Part shown: positions 12,201 through 20,863 of the stretch, piece by piece
Layout of the letters: the number at the start of each line of letters is the position of its first letter
Position numbering within the stretch: position 1 is the first letter of the stretch
Source: Watersipora subatra
Lineage: Eukaryota; Bryozoa; Gymnolaemata; Cheilostomatida; Watersiporidae
Assembly: GCF_963576615.1 (NCBI RefSeq)
Contig: NC_088716.1
Coordinates: 61,040,228-61,104,227 of the forward strand
DNA length: 64,000 bases
Direction: 5' to 3'
Made by a program: the position numbers and the translations under genes
Notes under the pieces: model-generated
Seen by the model: only the letters and a program-made list of their open reading frames with translations
Told to the model about the DNA's origin: nothing
The model's database searches: none

Positions 12201-14806
12201 AGCTTGACAAATTCAGAAAAGAACTATGCACCTATTGAGCTGGAATTGCTAGCCATCGTGTATGGCATGCAGAAGTTCGATCAGTATGTATTTGGCAATC
12301 CTTCTGTAACTGTTCATACGGATCGCTGCCCTCTTGAGCCAATTTTCCTCAAGCCACTGAACAAGGCACCAAAACGACTCCAATCCATGCTGTTGGCTCT
12401 GCAGCAATATCCCATGACAGTAGTATACAAGCCTGGAAAAGAACAAATCACTGCAGACTTGCTATCAAGATCACCAATAGAACCAGCCACGAAGGGAGTT
12501 CCTGTGGAACAAATATTCATGGTGAATTAATTCAAATCCTTCATGTCGGATCTCGGCACACAAAACATGAAGAGAGACCTACCTGTTTCAGAAACTACCT
12601 ACAATTTCACACAGCAGGAGACCAGCAGAGATGAGGTTCTCAAACAACTCCAGTCAATTATCCTAACTGGATGGCCTCAGAAGCCAGCGGATGTGGTAGA
12701 CAGTATCAAGGTTTACCATTCCTTTAGAGACGAGTTGGCTGTTCTGGATGGTATCATGTATTGTGGTTTAAGACTGGTAGTGCCAACTGCCGCACGACCA
12801 GAAATTCTAAAAAAAACTGCACAGCAGTCATCAAAGGACCATAGCAACAATCAGACGTGCCAGAAGTGCTGTTTATTGGCCCAACATGGCAGAAGATATA
12901 TGACAGAAAACGAAAAGTTGTGTAGCTTGTGCAGTAGAATGACCTGTCCAACAACGAGAGACAATAAAACAACATGATATCCCTGGTCAACCCTGGATCA
13001 GAGTCGAGATGGATATTCTCACACACAAGAATAGAGACTATCTCCTGCTTGTAGATTACTACTCAGATTTCTTCGAGTGTGAGCCTCTCTATGAACTCCA
13101 GTCGCGTGATGTGATTAAGCTGTGTAAAGAGACCTTCTCGAGATATGGTTTTCCTCAACAGCTTCAATCCGACAACGGATCGCAGTTCACATCTGCGGAA
13201 TTTGCGACTTTCAGCAAAGAGTGGGGTTTTCACCATACTACCTCCTCCCCTGGACATCAGCAGTCAAATGGGAAAGCCGAATCTGCAGTGAAGATTATAA
13301 CAAAATTGATGAAAAGAGCTGAATATCCATACCTGACTCTTCTAGAATATCGCAACACTCCAACAGCAGGATTAACGACATCACCAGCTGAGCGGATGTT
13401 TGGACATGCCACCAGGTCTATACTACCAACTAACAGTCAACCACAGGCAGAAGTTTTGCAGCAGAAAGCACAGCGCAAAACACTGATCCAGCAGCAGTAC
13501 AATAAATCAGCCAGAGATTTACCGCAGCTCGAGATAGGGTCTCCGGCGCTGTTGAGAGACTTTCAAACTCTCAAAAATCGATGGCAGCCAGGTCGAGTAG
13601 TTGATCATCTCTCTGATAGATCTTATCTCATAATAAATGATCAAACTAAGCAGTCTGTCAGACGTAACAGAGTAGATTTGAGACCGGTTGCAGATCCAGA
13701 TACAGCAGCTTCACCAGCTAAACAAAATGCTTCTGATATGCCTGATGCAGATAGTCCAGTTAACATACCTTACACGTGTCCATCAACAGAGTGCAGTGAA
13801 ATACCGAGTGCTATGCAACCATCATCAGATAGCAACGAAGAGTCGACTTGTAACACTGGTGCTGTATCCAACTCCAAGATGGCACCAAAACCAGCATGGC
13901 AGAGATCTAGACCCACGAAAACGCCCAGTAAATTTAAGCCATATGTACTATACAAATAGTTTGATACTTGCCACAAATGGACAATTGGGCGCTTGTGTTA
14001 AATTGTCACAAACCATGTAAATTTGATTTATTTCTTATATTTTGTCAGGTGATGTTTTCGTTCATATATTTCTTGCAAAGTCGTGTTAGCTGTCACAATT
14101 TTTTCCATGTGATGTTTCAGTTTGATAAGTTTCAACTTCATGCATGTCACATGTACGATATGTTTTTTTGTTTTGTTTTCAAACTAACCACTTGCAAGTT
14201 ATGCAAAAGGGAATGTTTGTGTTATGCTTGACGCATGCATGTTATATTGTTTTATCAGTTGTCTTGAGTTATGACCATTTCTGTTTTGTAGTTGTTGTGA
14301 GTCGAGTGGACCTTACATTAAAGTACTAAACTTACAAATCTCAAGTTGATTCTTCACCAACTAACAACAAACATACAAACACACAAGCTCTACTAACAAT
14401 CGCAAGCACAATTCTCACCATTGACATCATTTGCGCAGTATTTCCGATGAATGGCAGTGGCTTAGGGTAAGGCAGGCCCATCTTATCAAATGTGTCAAAT
14501 GTTGACGTGCCATACCTGGAACATATATAGGCCTACATGATTATTTAATTTCATATTACATAGATAAGTAATGCAGCGATAATTGAAAATGAAATGCAAA
14601 TTCAATTATACTTACAAAACGTCAGTTTTTTAACAGCTTCGAAATGGAATAATGTGCTGTAGAGTGTAAAGAGACAACATGCACAGGCCACTGAGTAATG
14701 AAGAAGTTAAATAATTTATACTAGGTTATACTAACCAGTAAAGAAGACCACACGCAATGAAGACAAGGGTAAGCCATACAGGGATATCTATTCCAAAAAC
14801 AAGCAT
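3268..14806 (-). CDS. CYP3-clan cytochrome P450, 5' part (six exons)
   Basis: Heme-thiolate monooxygenase of the CYP3 clan, presumably ER-anchored. Exons read by eye: 14736-14806 (start at 14806, hydrophobic anchor), 14419-14515 (PKPLPFIGN), 8994-9049, 5808-6021 (FTNRR, then helix C WKHVR and LTPTFTSGKLK), 4597-4679 and 3268-3434 (EAYTMDVIARTAFG, then HPFV). All joins are in frame with GT-AG introns. Lengths 71, 97, 56, 214, 83 and 167 bp parallel my memory of human CYP3A4 exons 1-7 (71, 94, 53, 100+114, 89, 149) with the same phases, so the fourth exon equals two vertebrate exons fused. About 229 residues are encoded. The I-helix, K-helix and heme-binding parts are not in the window and should lie to the left unless lost. 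Exon 3 is the most divergent (a CxxKK core remains). The last donor is uncertain because the minisatellite repeats it. Confidence 0.85.
3585..3760. repeat. 22-bp minisatellite in the CYP3-clan gene
   Basis: About six to seven imperfect copies of a 22-bp unit built on CTGTACACCTGTGACATATA, in the intron between the exons at 4597-4679 and 3268-3434. The open frames through it are products of the repeat. Confidence 0.75.
4125..4425. repeat. CACCTG-rich short-period repeat
   Basis: Dense, imperfect repetition of CACCTGCACTGC-type words (12-15 bp). A longer ~98-bp period is seen where GCATCACTTGTGCTGCAACA recurs at about 4143 and 4241. It lies in the same intron as the 22-bp array. CACCTG is an E-box word, but here it is simply part of the repeat unit. 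Confidence 0.7.
4426..5807. other. Intronic sequence around a short P450 exon
   Basis: Apart from the 83-bp exon at 4597-4679 this is AT-rich intron of the CYP3-clan gene. No further exon, RNA gene or recognisable element was seen. Confidence 0.5.
6131..6310. repeat. 48-bp minisatellite (4 units)
   Basis: Units start at 6131, 6179, 6227 and 6275, each opening AGTGTAGGATATTAGAC. It lies about 110 bp upstream (in gene direction) of the exon at 5808-6021. Because 48 is a multiple of three, an open frame runs through it, but it is not a gene. Confidence 0.85.
6850..7700. repeat. 42-bp minisatellite, ~20 units, with higher-order structure
   Basis: About 20 tandem copies of a 42-bp unit (core TTGGGCTCGCTACAGTTGTC). 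42 is a multiple of three and the unit lacks stops in several frames, so long repetitive ORFs exist on both strands (14-residue period AYLASDNCSEPNKL on the minus strand). Variant units containing CTAAATAAGCC recur after four and then five units (about 7029, 7198 and 7408), which indicates higher-order amplification. It lies in intron 3 of the CYP3-clan gene. Confidence 0.9.
8195..8962. repeat. 33-bp minisatellite, ~22 units
   Basis: Tandem units of about 33 bp built on GGCATGCATATTGTCA and CTTTAGATAGT. A three-unit (~98 bp) super-repeat is repeated around 8470-8720. Many units carry the palindrome GCATGC. The array ends about 30 bp from the donor of the 56-bp exon at 8994-9049. Confidence 0.85.
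9050..9583. other. Intron 2 sequence without recognised features
   Basis: AT-rich intron of the CYP3-clan gene between its third exon and the Gypsy element. No ORF, repeat or RNA gene was seen. Confidence 0.5.
9589..9783 (+). repeat. 5' LTR of the Gypsy element
   Basis: 195 bp, starting TGTTTGTGTTATGC and ending CACAAACA, directly followed by the primer-binding site. Its partner is at 14214-14408, with about 5.6% divergence counted by eye. Confidence 0.92.
9784..9800 (+). promoter_or_regulatory. Primer-binding site
   Basis: TGGTGCCCCAAGTCAGG follows the 5' LTR without a gap. The TGG start is the complement of a tRNA CCA end. The tRNA identity was not determined. Confidence 0.7.
9921..10706 (+). 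pseudogene. Gypsy gag (capsid-like), frameshifted before the zinc knuckle
   Basis: A 261-codon frame begins ATGAGTGTCGATTTC. Its capsid-like helical region includes NQWTRFKEE, LLRCIGPRG and KRHQLLSTKQ, as in invertebrate Ty3/Gypsy gags. The CCHC knuckle CGNCGQLHPPRQC and a following CHTCKKYNHYKALC are in the next frame (from about 10589), so a frameshift lies between about 10505 and 10588. Translation of the open frame therefore loses nucleic-acid binding. Confidence 0.8.
10586..13959 (+). pseudogene. Gypsy pol: protease, RT, RNase H, integrase (broken)
   Basis: The protease motif LDTGAS is at about 10837. It is followed by a damaged linker with frame changes near 11000 and 11216 and stops near 11313 and 11406. 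RT palm motifs (KDGFLQIKL, RMPFGLSS) lie in one frame, and after a shift near 11575 a VADDILIYG catalytic box follows. RNase H (QTDASTDGLGAVLL) ends with KQITADLLSRSP near 12475. A frameshift near 12810 cuts the integrase zinc domain. The integrase core (13009-13959) is one clean frame with EMDIL, SDNGSQF and NGKAES for D-D-E, then a C-terminal tail. The catalytic words survive but the breaks make the polyprotein non-functional. Confidence 0.85.
14214..14408 (+). repeat. 3' LTR of the Gypsy element
   Basis: 195 bp from TGTTTGTG to CGCAAGCA, preceded by a polypurine tract and followed by the target duplicate CAATT. Five bases further on, at 14414-14418, is the minus-strand GTGAG donor of a P450 exon. 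Confidence 0.92.
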
Positions 14807-15526
14807 GACCGTGTTTGTTTTGGAGTAGGAACTAACGATTTCAATGAAACCTGCTTGCAAACGTCAGTATCGGACGCGTTAAAACTGATAGGCACAATTG
14901 GGGTGTCAGCGACCTGTTTGCTGACCTTGGTCATTCGAAGGTAAACTAGGCCCGTCTTTCTATACAATTAGGGCTAACAATTACGACTAATACACTATTA
15001 TAAGTATAGACATGTCTACTTTTATCGCAAGATACAACATAGAGTTATCTCTGATGCGCGATTTCTGTGCATTAAGTGGCTAAATTTTAGCAGTTTCCTC
15101 AATTTTATTAAAACATGTTAGAGACGGAATACTCCAAGCGTTAACAACCTTTAGTTCAATGGACTAGCATTTACCACTCCTATAACTCTTTTTTCGTAGT
15201 CAACCTGGAATTCCCAATAACTTTTTGTGATCTCAGCAAGAACCATGCTCACGTGCAATTAGAGTTCAGCTTAAATCTCCACAAGCTAATTTTTGTTTAA
15301 CAAATATAACAGTTGCAACTGTTGTTATATTAACAACAGTTGCAACTGTTGTTAATATAACAGTTGTATGTTAATGTAGTGAAAACGAGAGTTGTGTGTA
15401 AAAATATACCAAATTTTACCACGGTTTGTCGGCTTAGTTTCATATTAATGACAATTGCTAGTAGCTAACTAGCGCTGAGTCGATAGCTAACATTGTTATG
15501 TGTGGTTGTGGAGAAATTATGTTATG
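14807..15526. other. Upstream region of the CYP3-clan gene
   Basis: Sequence 5' of the P450 start codon. It must hold that gene's promoter, but I see no unambiguous core promoter element. A strong perfect palindrome is at 15327-15358. No ORF of interest was seen. Confidence 0.4.
15327..15358. repeat. 32-bp perfect palindrome
   Basis: Both halves read ATATTAACAACAGTTG towards the centre with no spacer. Related partial copies (GCAACTGTTGTTATAT, TAATATAACAGTTG) flank it, so the wider stretch 15305-15366 can form alternative hairpins or a cruciform. Confidence 0.9.
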
Positions 15527-16960
15527 CATAACTAATCCGAATCTACACACAATATCAGTGTTGAATTTGCTTGTCATATTATTCTATTTTGACTATGTTT
15601 AGTTTGTGCACTTTTACTTAGCTTGTGGGTGCTAATTTGTTTATTACTGGTTCAGGTATAGTGAAGGTTGTTATAGCTGAAAATCATGTTTTTAAATAGC
15701 TGTATATTAGCAATGTTCCCACAAACGTAAATGTCAAGAGATTAGTTAATAGGTAGGAAACTTAGCAGTTACAATACATTCCTACAGCATATATTATCTC
15801 CCACTAACGGAAACAAGTATGCATCAACAACCATTGTTTACATGCTGCATACGTGTACAATATTCTTACCATTTGATGGTGGAGTTGGGAATTACTTACT
15901 CAGTCCATAGCAACACTATAGTAGGAAAACAACTCCTATTCAGTCTATCCATTTATATAGAAGTAGCTTTATAGTTATATTCATTCCATGTCTAGCAACT
16001 AAGGAAGCAACATCATTTAATTGTATACTAATAGTTGATCGATCAACATGTATATTATATCATAATATCTTACATCTAGACTGCTAATCTAACCCCAACC
16101 CAGTCTTTAGAGGGTTGGTTGGAGGTGTACGTACATTAGCGTATATATGAGGCATCGTTACATGAACTATAGCATTGGATTAGCCTTGTTGTAGAACTGT
16201 AACCTGACCATCACTAGACTACCTCCCACCTATCGGCATCGACACTCACATAGACGGTGAATAACACTATAGCACCAGCTAACCAGAGTCCTCTGCACCT
16301 AACGACAACCACAACTGAAGTGAAGACTATCCATATATAAGGAGATTTGGACTCATACTAATACTGAAGGTAGATAGCTCATTTACAACAAAATAAGCTA
16401 CAACAAGGTGTTAAGCTATTGTAAGTAATGCTGATATTTACCAGTACAAGTTACTTCTTTATTCTATAAGTCAAACAATTAAAATACACAACTAACAAAA
16501 TTCTAAAACAATAATATTAATGACAAAACAATTAGAAGAGCTAATAAAAATTACATCCTTACTCGAACGGTCGTCTGTGTTTGCTTGGCTCGGTCCATGC
16601 GGCTGCGAGTTTCGATAGTCCAACGAGAGTCGTGAGAGGTCATAGGTAGAGAGTGTCGGCAGTTGAGATAGTGGCGTAGAGGAGGCTCAGCTGGTGGAGG
16701 AGAAGGAGGCTCAGCTGGTGGAGGAAAAAGAGGCTCCATTGGTAGAGAAGAGAGAGAGAGAGGCTCCTCAGCAGGCAGATGGGAAAGCATCCAAGGAGGC
16801 CCTCGGGAAAAGAGAGAGCCAGAGCTCAAGCTAGAGCCGGAGATAGAGATGGGGATGGAGGGATGCTGAGTCATTGGAGCTGTTCTCTTTTATAGATGTC
16901 TGGCATGTGGGATGGTTAGCCTGTGGGTGTAGGTTGAGTGTTAAGGTTCGATGCTTTCTG
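15527..16960. repeat. Dispersed repeat, copy 1 (interrupted by ~720 bp)
   Basis: Segment 15527-15690 (starting TTATGCATAACTAATC) and segment about 16405-16960 match, in order, the contiguous copy at 17578-18240. The ~720 bp between them is therefore either an insertion here or a deletion in copy 2. The second segment carries a minus-strand proline-rich ORF (16551-16874, PPAEPPSPPPAEPP). Copy 2 carries a diverged equivalent at the same place, so the ORF might be ancestral to the repeat. The function is not recognised. Confidence 0.65.
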
Positions 16961-17577
16961 TCAGGCGTGTGAAGATATCTTGTTTGCGTAAGTTTTCAGC
17001 TGGTGCATGTGATGTTGACATGTAGGGTTGAGCTCGTGACTTACTCCTGGTATCTAGGTCATGTTTGACAGGAATGGCAGATCTGTATGTGACTCATTTG
17101 ACTCGTCTTTAATGTTTCTCTGGTGGCTTCTTGATGATAGTGGTTGGTAAGTTTAATTGCTTCGACTTCCCTTTGGCATGTTCTCCATCTGGTGTTGATG
17201 CAGTTTCTATGATTGATTTCTTCCAAATTTGAAGTTTCTAATTTGCTTTTGACATTTTCTAATTATTGAATCTTTTAATGTCTTTGGGTGTCTTGCTGCT
17301 TGTACGAATTATATGCTTATCCTGTGGTCTGGCTACATTCCCTGTTGGTATCTTGTTTTCGCAGTATTTCCATACAACAACATTCATGTTTCGCGTTCGA
17401 AGTCAATTTAGATATATAGTTTTCGATAATTTAATTTATGCGTAACTTGCAATATTTGTTTACTTATTTTTTTGATGATTAGAAACGAAGCACTATAACG
17501 TGTGCCACAGTGTTTGGTGTGTATTTTGTAAAGAAAACAGCCCGTTCCTTTACTCTGCCAAGGATTAATATGAAAAA
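16961..17577. other. Spacer between the repeat copies
   Basis: AT-rich DNA without a recognisable gene or element. Confidence 0.4.
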
Positions 17578-18240
17578 AATATGTTATGCATAACTAATCT
17601 GAATCCACACACAACATCAGTGTTGAATTTGCTTTTGTCATTTTATTCTATTTTGACTATGTTCAGTTTGTGCGCTTTAGCTTAGCTTGTGGGAACTAAT
17701 TTGATTATTACCGGTTTAGGTACTAGTAAAATTGTTAAGCTCCTGTAAACAATACTGATATTTATTAGCAAAACCTATTGTTTATTTTTCAGGTCAAACA
17801 CTTGAAATACACAACTAGCAAAATTCTAAACAATAGTATTGATTACAAAAAATTAAAATAGCCAATAAAAGTTGCACCCTCACTCGAACAGTTGTCCATG
17901 TTTGCTTGCTCTGTCTGTGTGGCTGCAAGTTTCGACAGTCAAAAAAGAATTGCGGCAGTCCTTAAATGTAGAGGCAGTTATAAGTAGTTGATATAGTGAG
18001 GTAGAAGAGGATCAGGCGATGATGGAGAAGGAGGGTTCATAGATAGCGAAAAGCTAGAAGCTCCAAAGGTAGAGGGAAGAGAGAGGGAGACTCCAGAGGT
18101 GGAGGAATGCGCTTCAGCCGGCAGAAGGAACCTCAGCAAGTTTTTGAAAAAAAGAAAAATAGATCTTGAGTCGTTGTTGCTGTTTTCTTTCATAGATGTC
18201 TCTGTTAGTCTGTGAGAAGGTGTTTAGGCGCTCAGGTTCT
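17578..18240. repeat. Dispersed repeat, copy 2
   Basis: This copy is uninterrupted relative to copy 1. Shared words include ATGCATAACTAATC, TCAGTGTTGAATTTGCTT and ACACAACTA(G/A)CAAAATTCTAA. A minus-strand ORF (17978-18193) shares a Pro/Ser-rich stretch and a H-Y-(L/I)-N motif with the copy 1 ORF. No protein family was recognised. Confidence 0.65.
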
Positions 18241-18658
18241 GTTCCATATGTTGCAGAGTGTTAGCAATTGAGTGAACTTCTCGTAAATACATCATGGGAT
18301 TGTAATGATTGGAAATGAAAACTAAATCTAATTGCCTTGGTCGTGTCTGTTACATGTCTGATATATTTCAATGGTTTTCTGGCATGTCAATCGATGTCTC
18401 TTTCCTTATAGATTACCTCCTTTTCACAGGAGGTTTCTAAACAGCTTTTAGATGAGTATATGATGACTGTTTTTATTGCTGGTCTTCTGGTGTATTAGGT
18501 GTCATGTTTATTGTAATATTGCATCTATCGCCGGTGTTTAGGCGTTTTTCCATTATGCTATTTGCTTTTGTTAATACTTCTATACAATAACTCTCCACAA
18601 GACAGCAAAGCCAATAAACACCCCGCGTTTTTAGCCACAAGAATATATATATATATAT
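18241..18658. other. Non-coding spacer
   Basis: No gene seen. It ends in a short (AT)n tract at about 18645-18659. Confidence 0.4.
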
Positions 18659-18659
18659 A

Positions 18660-18790
18660 CTAGCTGTGCTACCCGGCGTTGCCCTGATATCAAAAATCAG
18701 CTTACAAACAATGAGAGGTAATGAGATTTGCCTGTCACTTGCTGTTAGCCTGGCACAGTGCCAATGGAAAATTTTAGTAATTTCACTAAT
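18660..18790 (-). repeat. Dispersed repeat end with Helitron-like terminus
   Basis: On the minus strand the segment ends GGCAACGCCGGGTAGCACAG then CTAG, followed by T. That resembles a Helitron 3' end (CTRR before T), although the hairpin (GGC/GCC) is very short. The adjacent text (AAAAATCAGCTTACAAACA...GAGGTAATG) recurs in diverged form near 30787 and belongs to the same family as 30727-31015 and 31383-31570. Confidence 0.35.
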
Positions 18791-18884
18791 AAAAGCTACT
18801 ATTTGTACGGAACTATGCCATGACTTTATGTCGTGACCAAAAGCGCTAGCCTATTTGCTTTCCTATACCGACATATCGCCTCGC

Positions 18885-18975
18885 AAATCTATCAAGCTCT
18901 GTAGCGTAGTTAGTAAGTCGTCGGTCTGGCGAACAGAAGGGTCTGATATCAAACTTCAGCGATACGACTTCATTA
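18885..18975 (+). repeat. tRNA-like SINE head (candidate)
   Basis: TAGCGTAGTTAG resembles a pol III A box, and GGTCTGATATC about 45 bp later is a weak B box. It could be the decayed head of a tRNA-derived SINE or a chance resemblance. Confidence 0.3.
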
Positions 18976-19248
18976 TTTCAATAGCTATAGCTGGGCGCAC
19001 CTACAGACGACATACGACCAATTTTGAGAAATATAGATATAAGATATATATATTTAATAATATATATATTATATATCATAGATACATCATATATACATAT
19101 AACATGCAAAGCTCATCACTTTTGTGATTTGAGCACTCTGGTGTCGGCACATTGACTTTCTTAAAGTCTGTGAGGCAACTTAGTTGTTCTATGGCAGGAA
19201 GTCAACTTTCATTGGTAATGGGATTTGTGTTCCTTGCCTAAGCTCTGA

Positions 19249-19294
19249 GCTGCACTGATGAGGCTTCAATAGCCGAAAAAGTACTGTATGTAGC
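19249..19294 (+). ncRNA. Hammerhead ribozyme, copy 1 (slightly degraded)
   Basis: Stem I GCTGCA/TGTAGC, core CTGATGA (19255-19261), stem II GGCT-loop TCAAT-AGCC, core GAA (19275-19277), then a nearly palindromic stem III with one mismatch and A at the cleavage position. The mismatch and the A suggest reduced activity compared with copy 2. Confidence 0.75.
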
Positions 19295-19507
19295 ATGAAT
19301 ATATGCTCCCTCACTTCGGTTTGGTTGAGCACTCTGTGAGAGGTGCGACACTATATGCCTTTGTGCAAAGCTCATCACTTTTGTGATTTGAGCACTCTGG
19401 TGTCAGCACATTGACTTTCTTTAAGTCTGTAAAGCAACTTAGTTGTTTCATGGCAGGAAATCAACTCTCATTGGTAATGGGAGTTGTGTCCCTTGCCTGA
19501 GTTCTGA

Positions 19508-19553
19508 GCTGCACTGATGAGGCTTCAATAGCCGAAACAGTACTGTCTGTAGC
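19508..19553 (+). ncRNA. Hammerhead ribozyme, copy 2 (canonical)
   Basis: Stem I GCTGCA/TGTAGC (one G-U pair), core CTGATGA (19514-19520), stem II GGCT/AGCC with loop TCAAT, core GAA (19534-19536), and stem III ACAGT/ACTGT with no loop. The cleavage-site base is C at 19547. Every conserved core position of the hammerhead fold is present. The loopless palindromic stem III would favour a dimeric (double-hammerhead) active form. Confidence 0.85.
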
Positions 19554-19562
19554 ATGAGTATA

Positions 19563-19598
<36 letters not shown>

Positions 19599-19601
<3 letters not shown>

Positions 19602-20740
19602 TCAAACATGGATAACTCGGCCACGGATAGCTCGAAAACATGGTTAATTCGAACGGTTTCTTTGGTCCGTTCCCATGTAATGATAAATTGCTATAGATAA
19701 CTCGAACTCAACACTGTTAATTCGAACTGTTTTTTTGCCCAACGGCTACCGAAACGGTTGTTATCGCTTTAGAAAATCACTTTATTCAAAGCCATAGAGG
19801 TAAACCTCATCTTTTCGTAATTCATAAGCGTTGTTATTACCACCATCGGCAAAATAATTTTGTCAACGACTTTTCTAAAGGTTTGGTGAAATTTGATTTA
19901 TACTGCTATACGATTAATAGCACGGGCTTGCCGGGTCACGCGCGCAAGGATTTTCGCCACGCACATACAAAACAAAACAGCATGTTGTTTTGTATCTGCG
20001 TGGCGAAAATCCTTGAGTGCGTGACCCGGCTAGCCCGTGACGAATAGTTTTCCGACGTTGATTCCGTGTTGAATCAACGTCGGAATGTTGAATGTTTAAA
20101 ACGTCTTAAAATTGTTTTTATTAAACGTATACGTTGTCTTAGCTAAAAAAACTATTCATCGTTTGACCTAAACGCAGAATACGTGTGTACATTCAATAAG
20201 TATCCATTCAAAAAGCGTGAGTGATATGCAATGTACCGTTAAACCTCGTAAAACTTTTAATTGAACTGCCTCGGAGTGTTGCTCTTAACGAATCCCAGGT
20301 AAAGTAAGGGATTTTTCTTTGGTAACTTTTTCTTGAAGTTGCATAAACTTCAAGAAAAATCGGCAAAATTGATCGTGGGTAAAACGCTCAAAAGAAAAAG
20401 ATGTCTTTTCTTTTGAGCATTTCAACAACGATCAAATTTTGCCAATGTCAATCTAAAAAAACGTCCTGGCAATAACATCACCTCAAACAACAAACCAATC
20501 TCAAGTGATAGAAAAATTTCTATACTTTTTGATAAAAACGTTTAAAACTTTACATTAGAAGCATTTAATTTGAAACAAGCCATTTGTGCTTTTGATTTAT
20601 ATTATAGTTTGCATATGTACATGTATCTACTAATAAATAAGTAAATACATGGACTTGTGACAGTGCTCTGATAACTTGAACGCTCTGATAATTCGAACAC
20701 TTTTGCTCGGTCCCTTGAAGTTCGAGTTATCTATGTTTGA

Positions 20741-20743
<3 letters not shown>
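19599..20743 (+). mobile_element. TIR element with nested hairpins, copy A (1,145 bp)
   Basis: It starts CAGTCAAACATGGATAAC and ends with the near-exact inverse (GTTATCTATGTTTGACTG), with TA on both sides, inside an AT microsatellite. The CAG start and TA target suit a Tc1/mariner-pogo (Tigger-type) MITE. Inside are four inverted repeats: a 119-bp hairpin (19921-20039), 14-bp perfect arms TTCCGACGTTGATT (20050-20085), 14-bp arms TTTTTCTTGAAGTT (20327-20359), and GCTCAAAAGAAAA arms within a larger imperfect hairpin (20362-20443). There is no coding capacity. Confidence 0.85.

Positions 20744-20780
<37 letters not shown>
20744..20780. repeat. (TA)n microsatellite
   Basis: Pure TA tract directly after copy A, probably the insertion target. 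Confidence 0.9.
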
Positions 20781-20781
<1 letters not shown>

Positions 20782-20804
20782 AAAGAAGTAAGAGATGACT
20801 AAAA

Positions 20805-20863
20805 ATGAGTTTTTGTTACTAATAGTTTCATGTACAAAGTACAATCATCAGACAACAACTCAT
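20805..20863 (-). ncRNA. Hammerhead ribozyme downstream of the Penelope-like ORF
   Basis: On the minus strand: stem I ATGAGTTGTTGT pairs with ACAAAAACTCAT (11 of 12 pairs). The core is CTGATGA (20851-20845), stem II TGTAC/GTACA with a TTT loop, core GAA plus A (GAAA at 20829-20826), a short stem III ACTA/TAGT, and A at the cleavage position. It lies about 190 bp 3' of the Penelope-like stop codon, where these elements are known to carry hammerheads. Confidence 0.75.

Larger units (their letters stand above)
9589..14408 (+). mobile_element. Full-length, inactivated Ty3/Gypsy retrotransposon
   Basis: The 4,820-bp element has two 195-bp LTRs, a primer-binding site beginning TGGTGCCCC (9784) directly after the 5' LTR, a polypurine tract (AAAAGGGAA, 14205-14213) directly before the 3' LTR, and a 5-bp target duplication CAATT (9584-9588 and 14409-14413). 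It encodes gag, then protease, RT, RNase H and integrase in that order. The LTRs differ at about 11 of 195 positions and the pol is frameshifted, so it is not a recent insertion. It is antisense to the CYP3-clan gene, 5-10 bp inside the intron after exon 2. Confidence 0.93.
19106..19558 (+). mobile_element. 259-bp tandem unit with hammerhead ribozymes (retrozyme-like)
   Basis: Unit 1 (19106-19364) and truncated unit 2 (19365-19558) both start GCAAAGCTCATCACTTTTG and are about 93% alike by eye. Each carries a hammerhead ribozyme at the same offset (19249 and 19508, spacing 259). The unit encodes no protein and lies between AT-rich tracts. Tandem non-coding monomers of a few hundred bp with one type I hammerhead each are the hallmark of metazoan retrozymes, known to yield small circular RNAs. 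The assignment is inference from structure. Confidence 0.7.
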
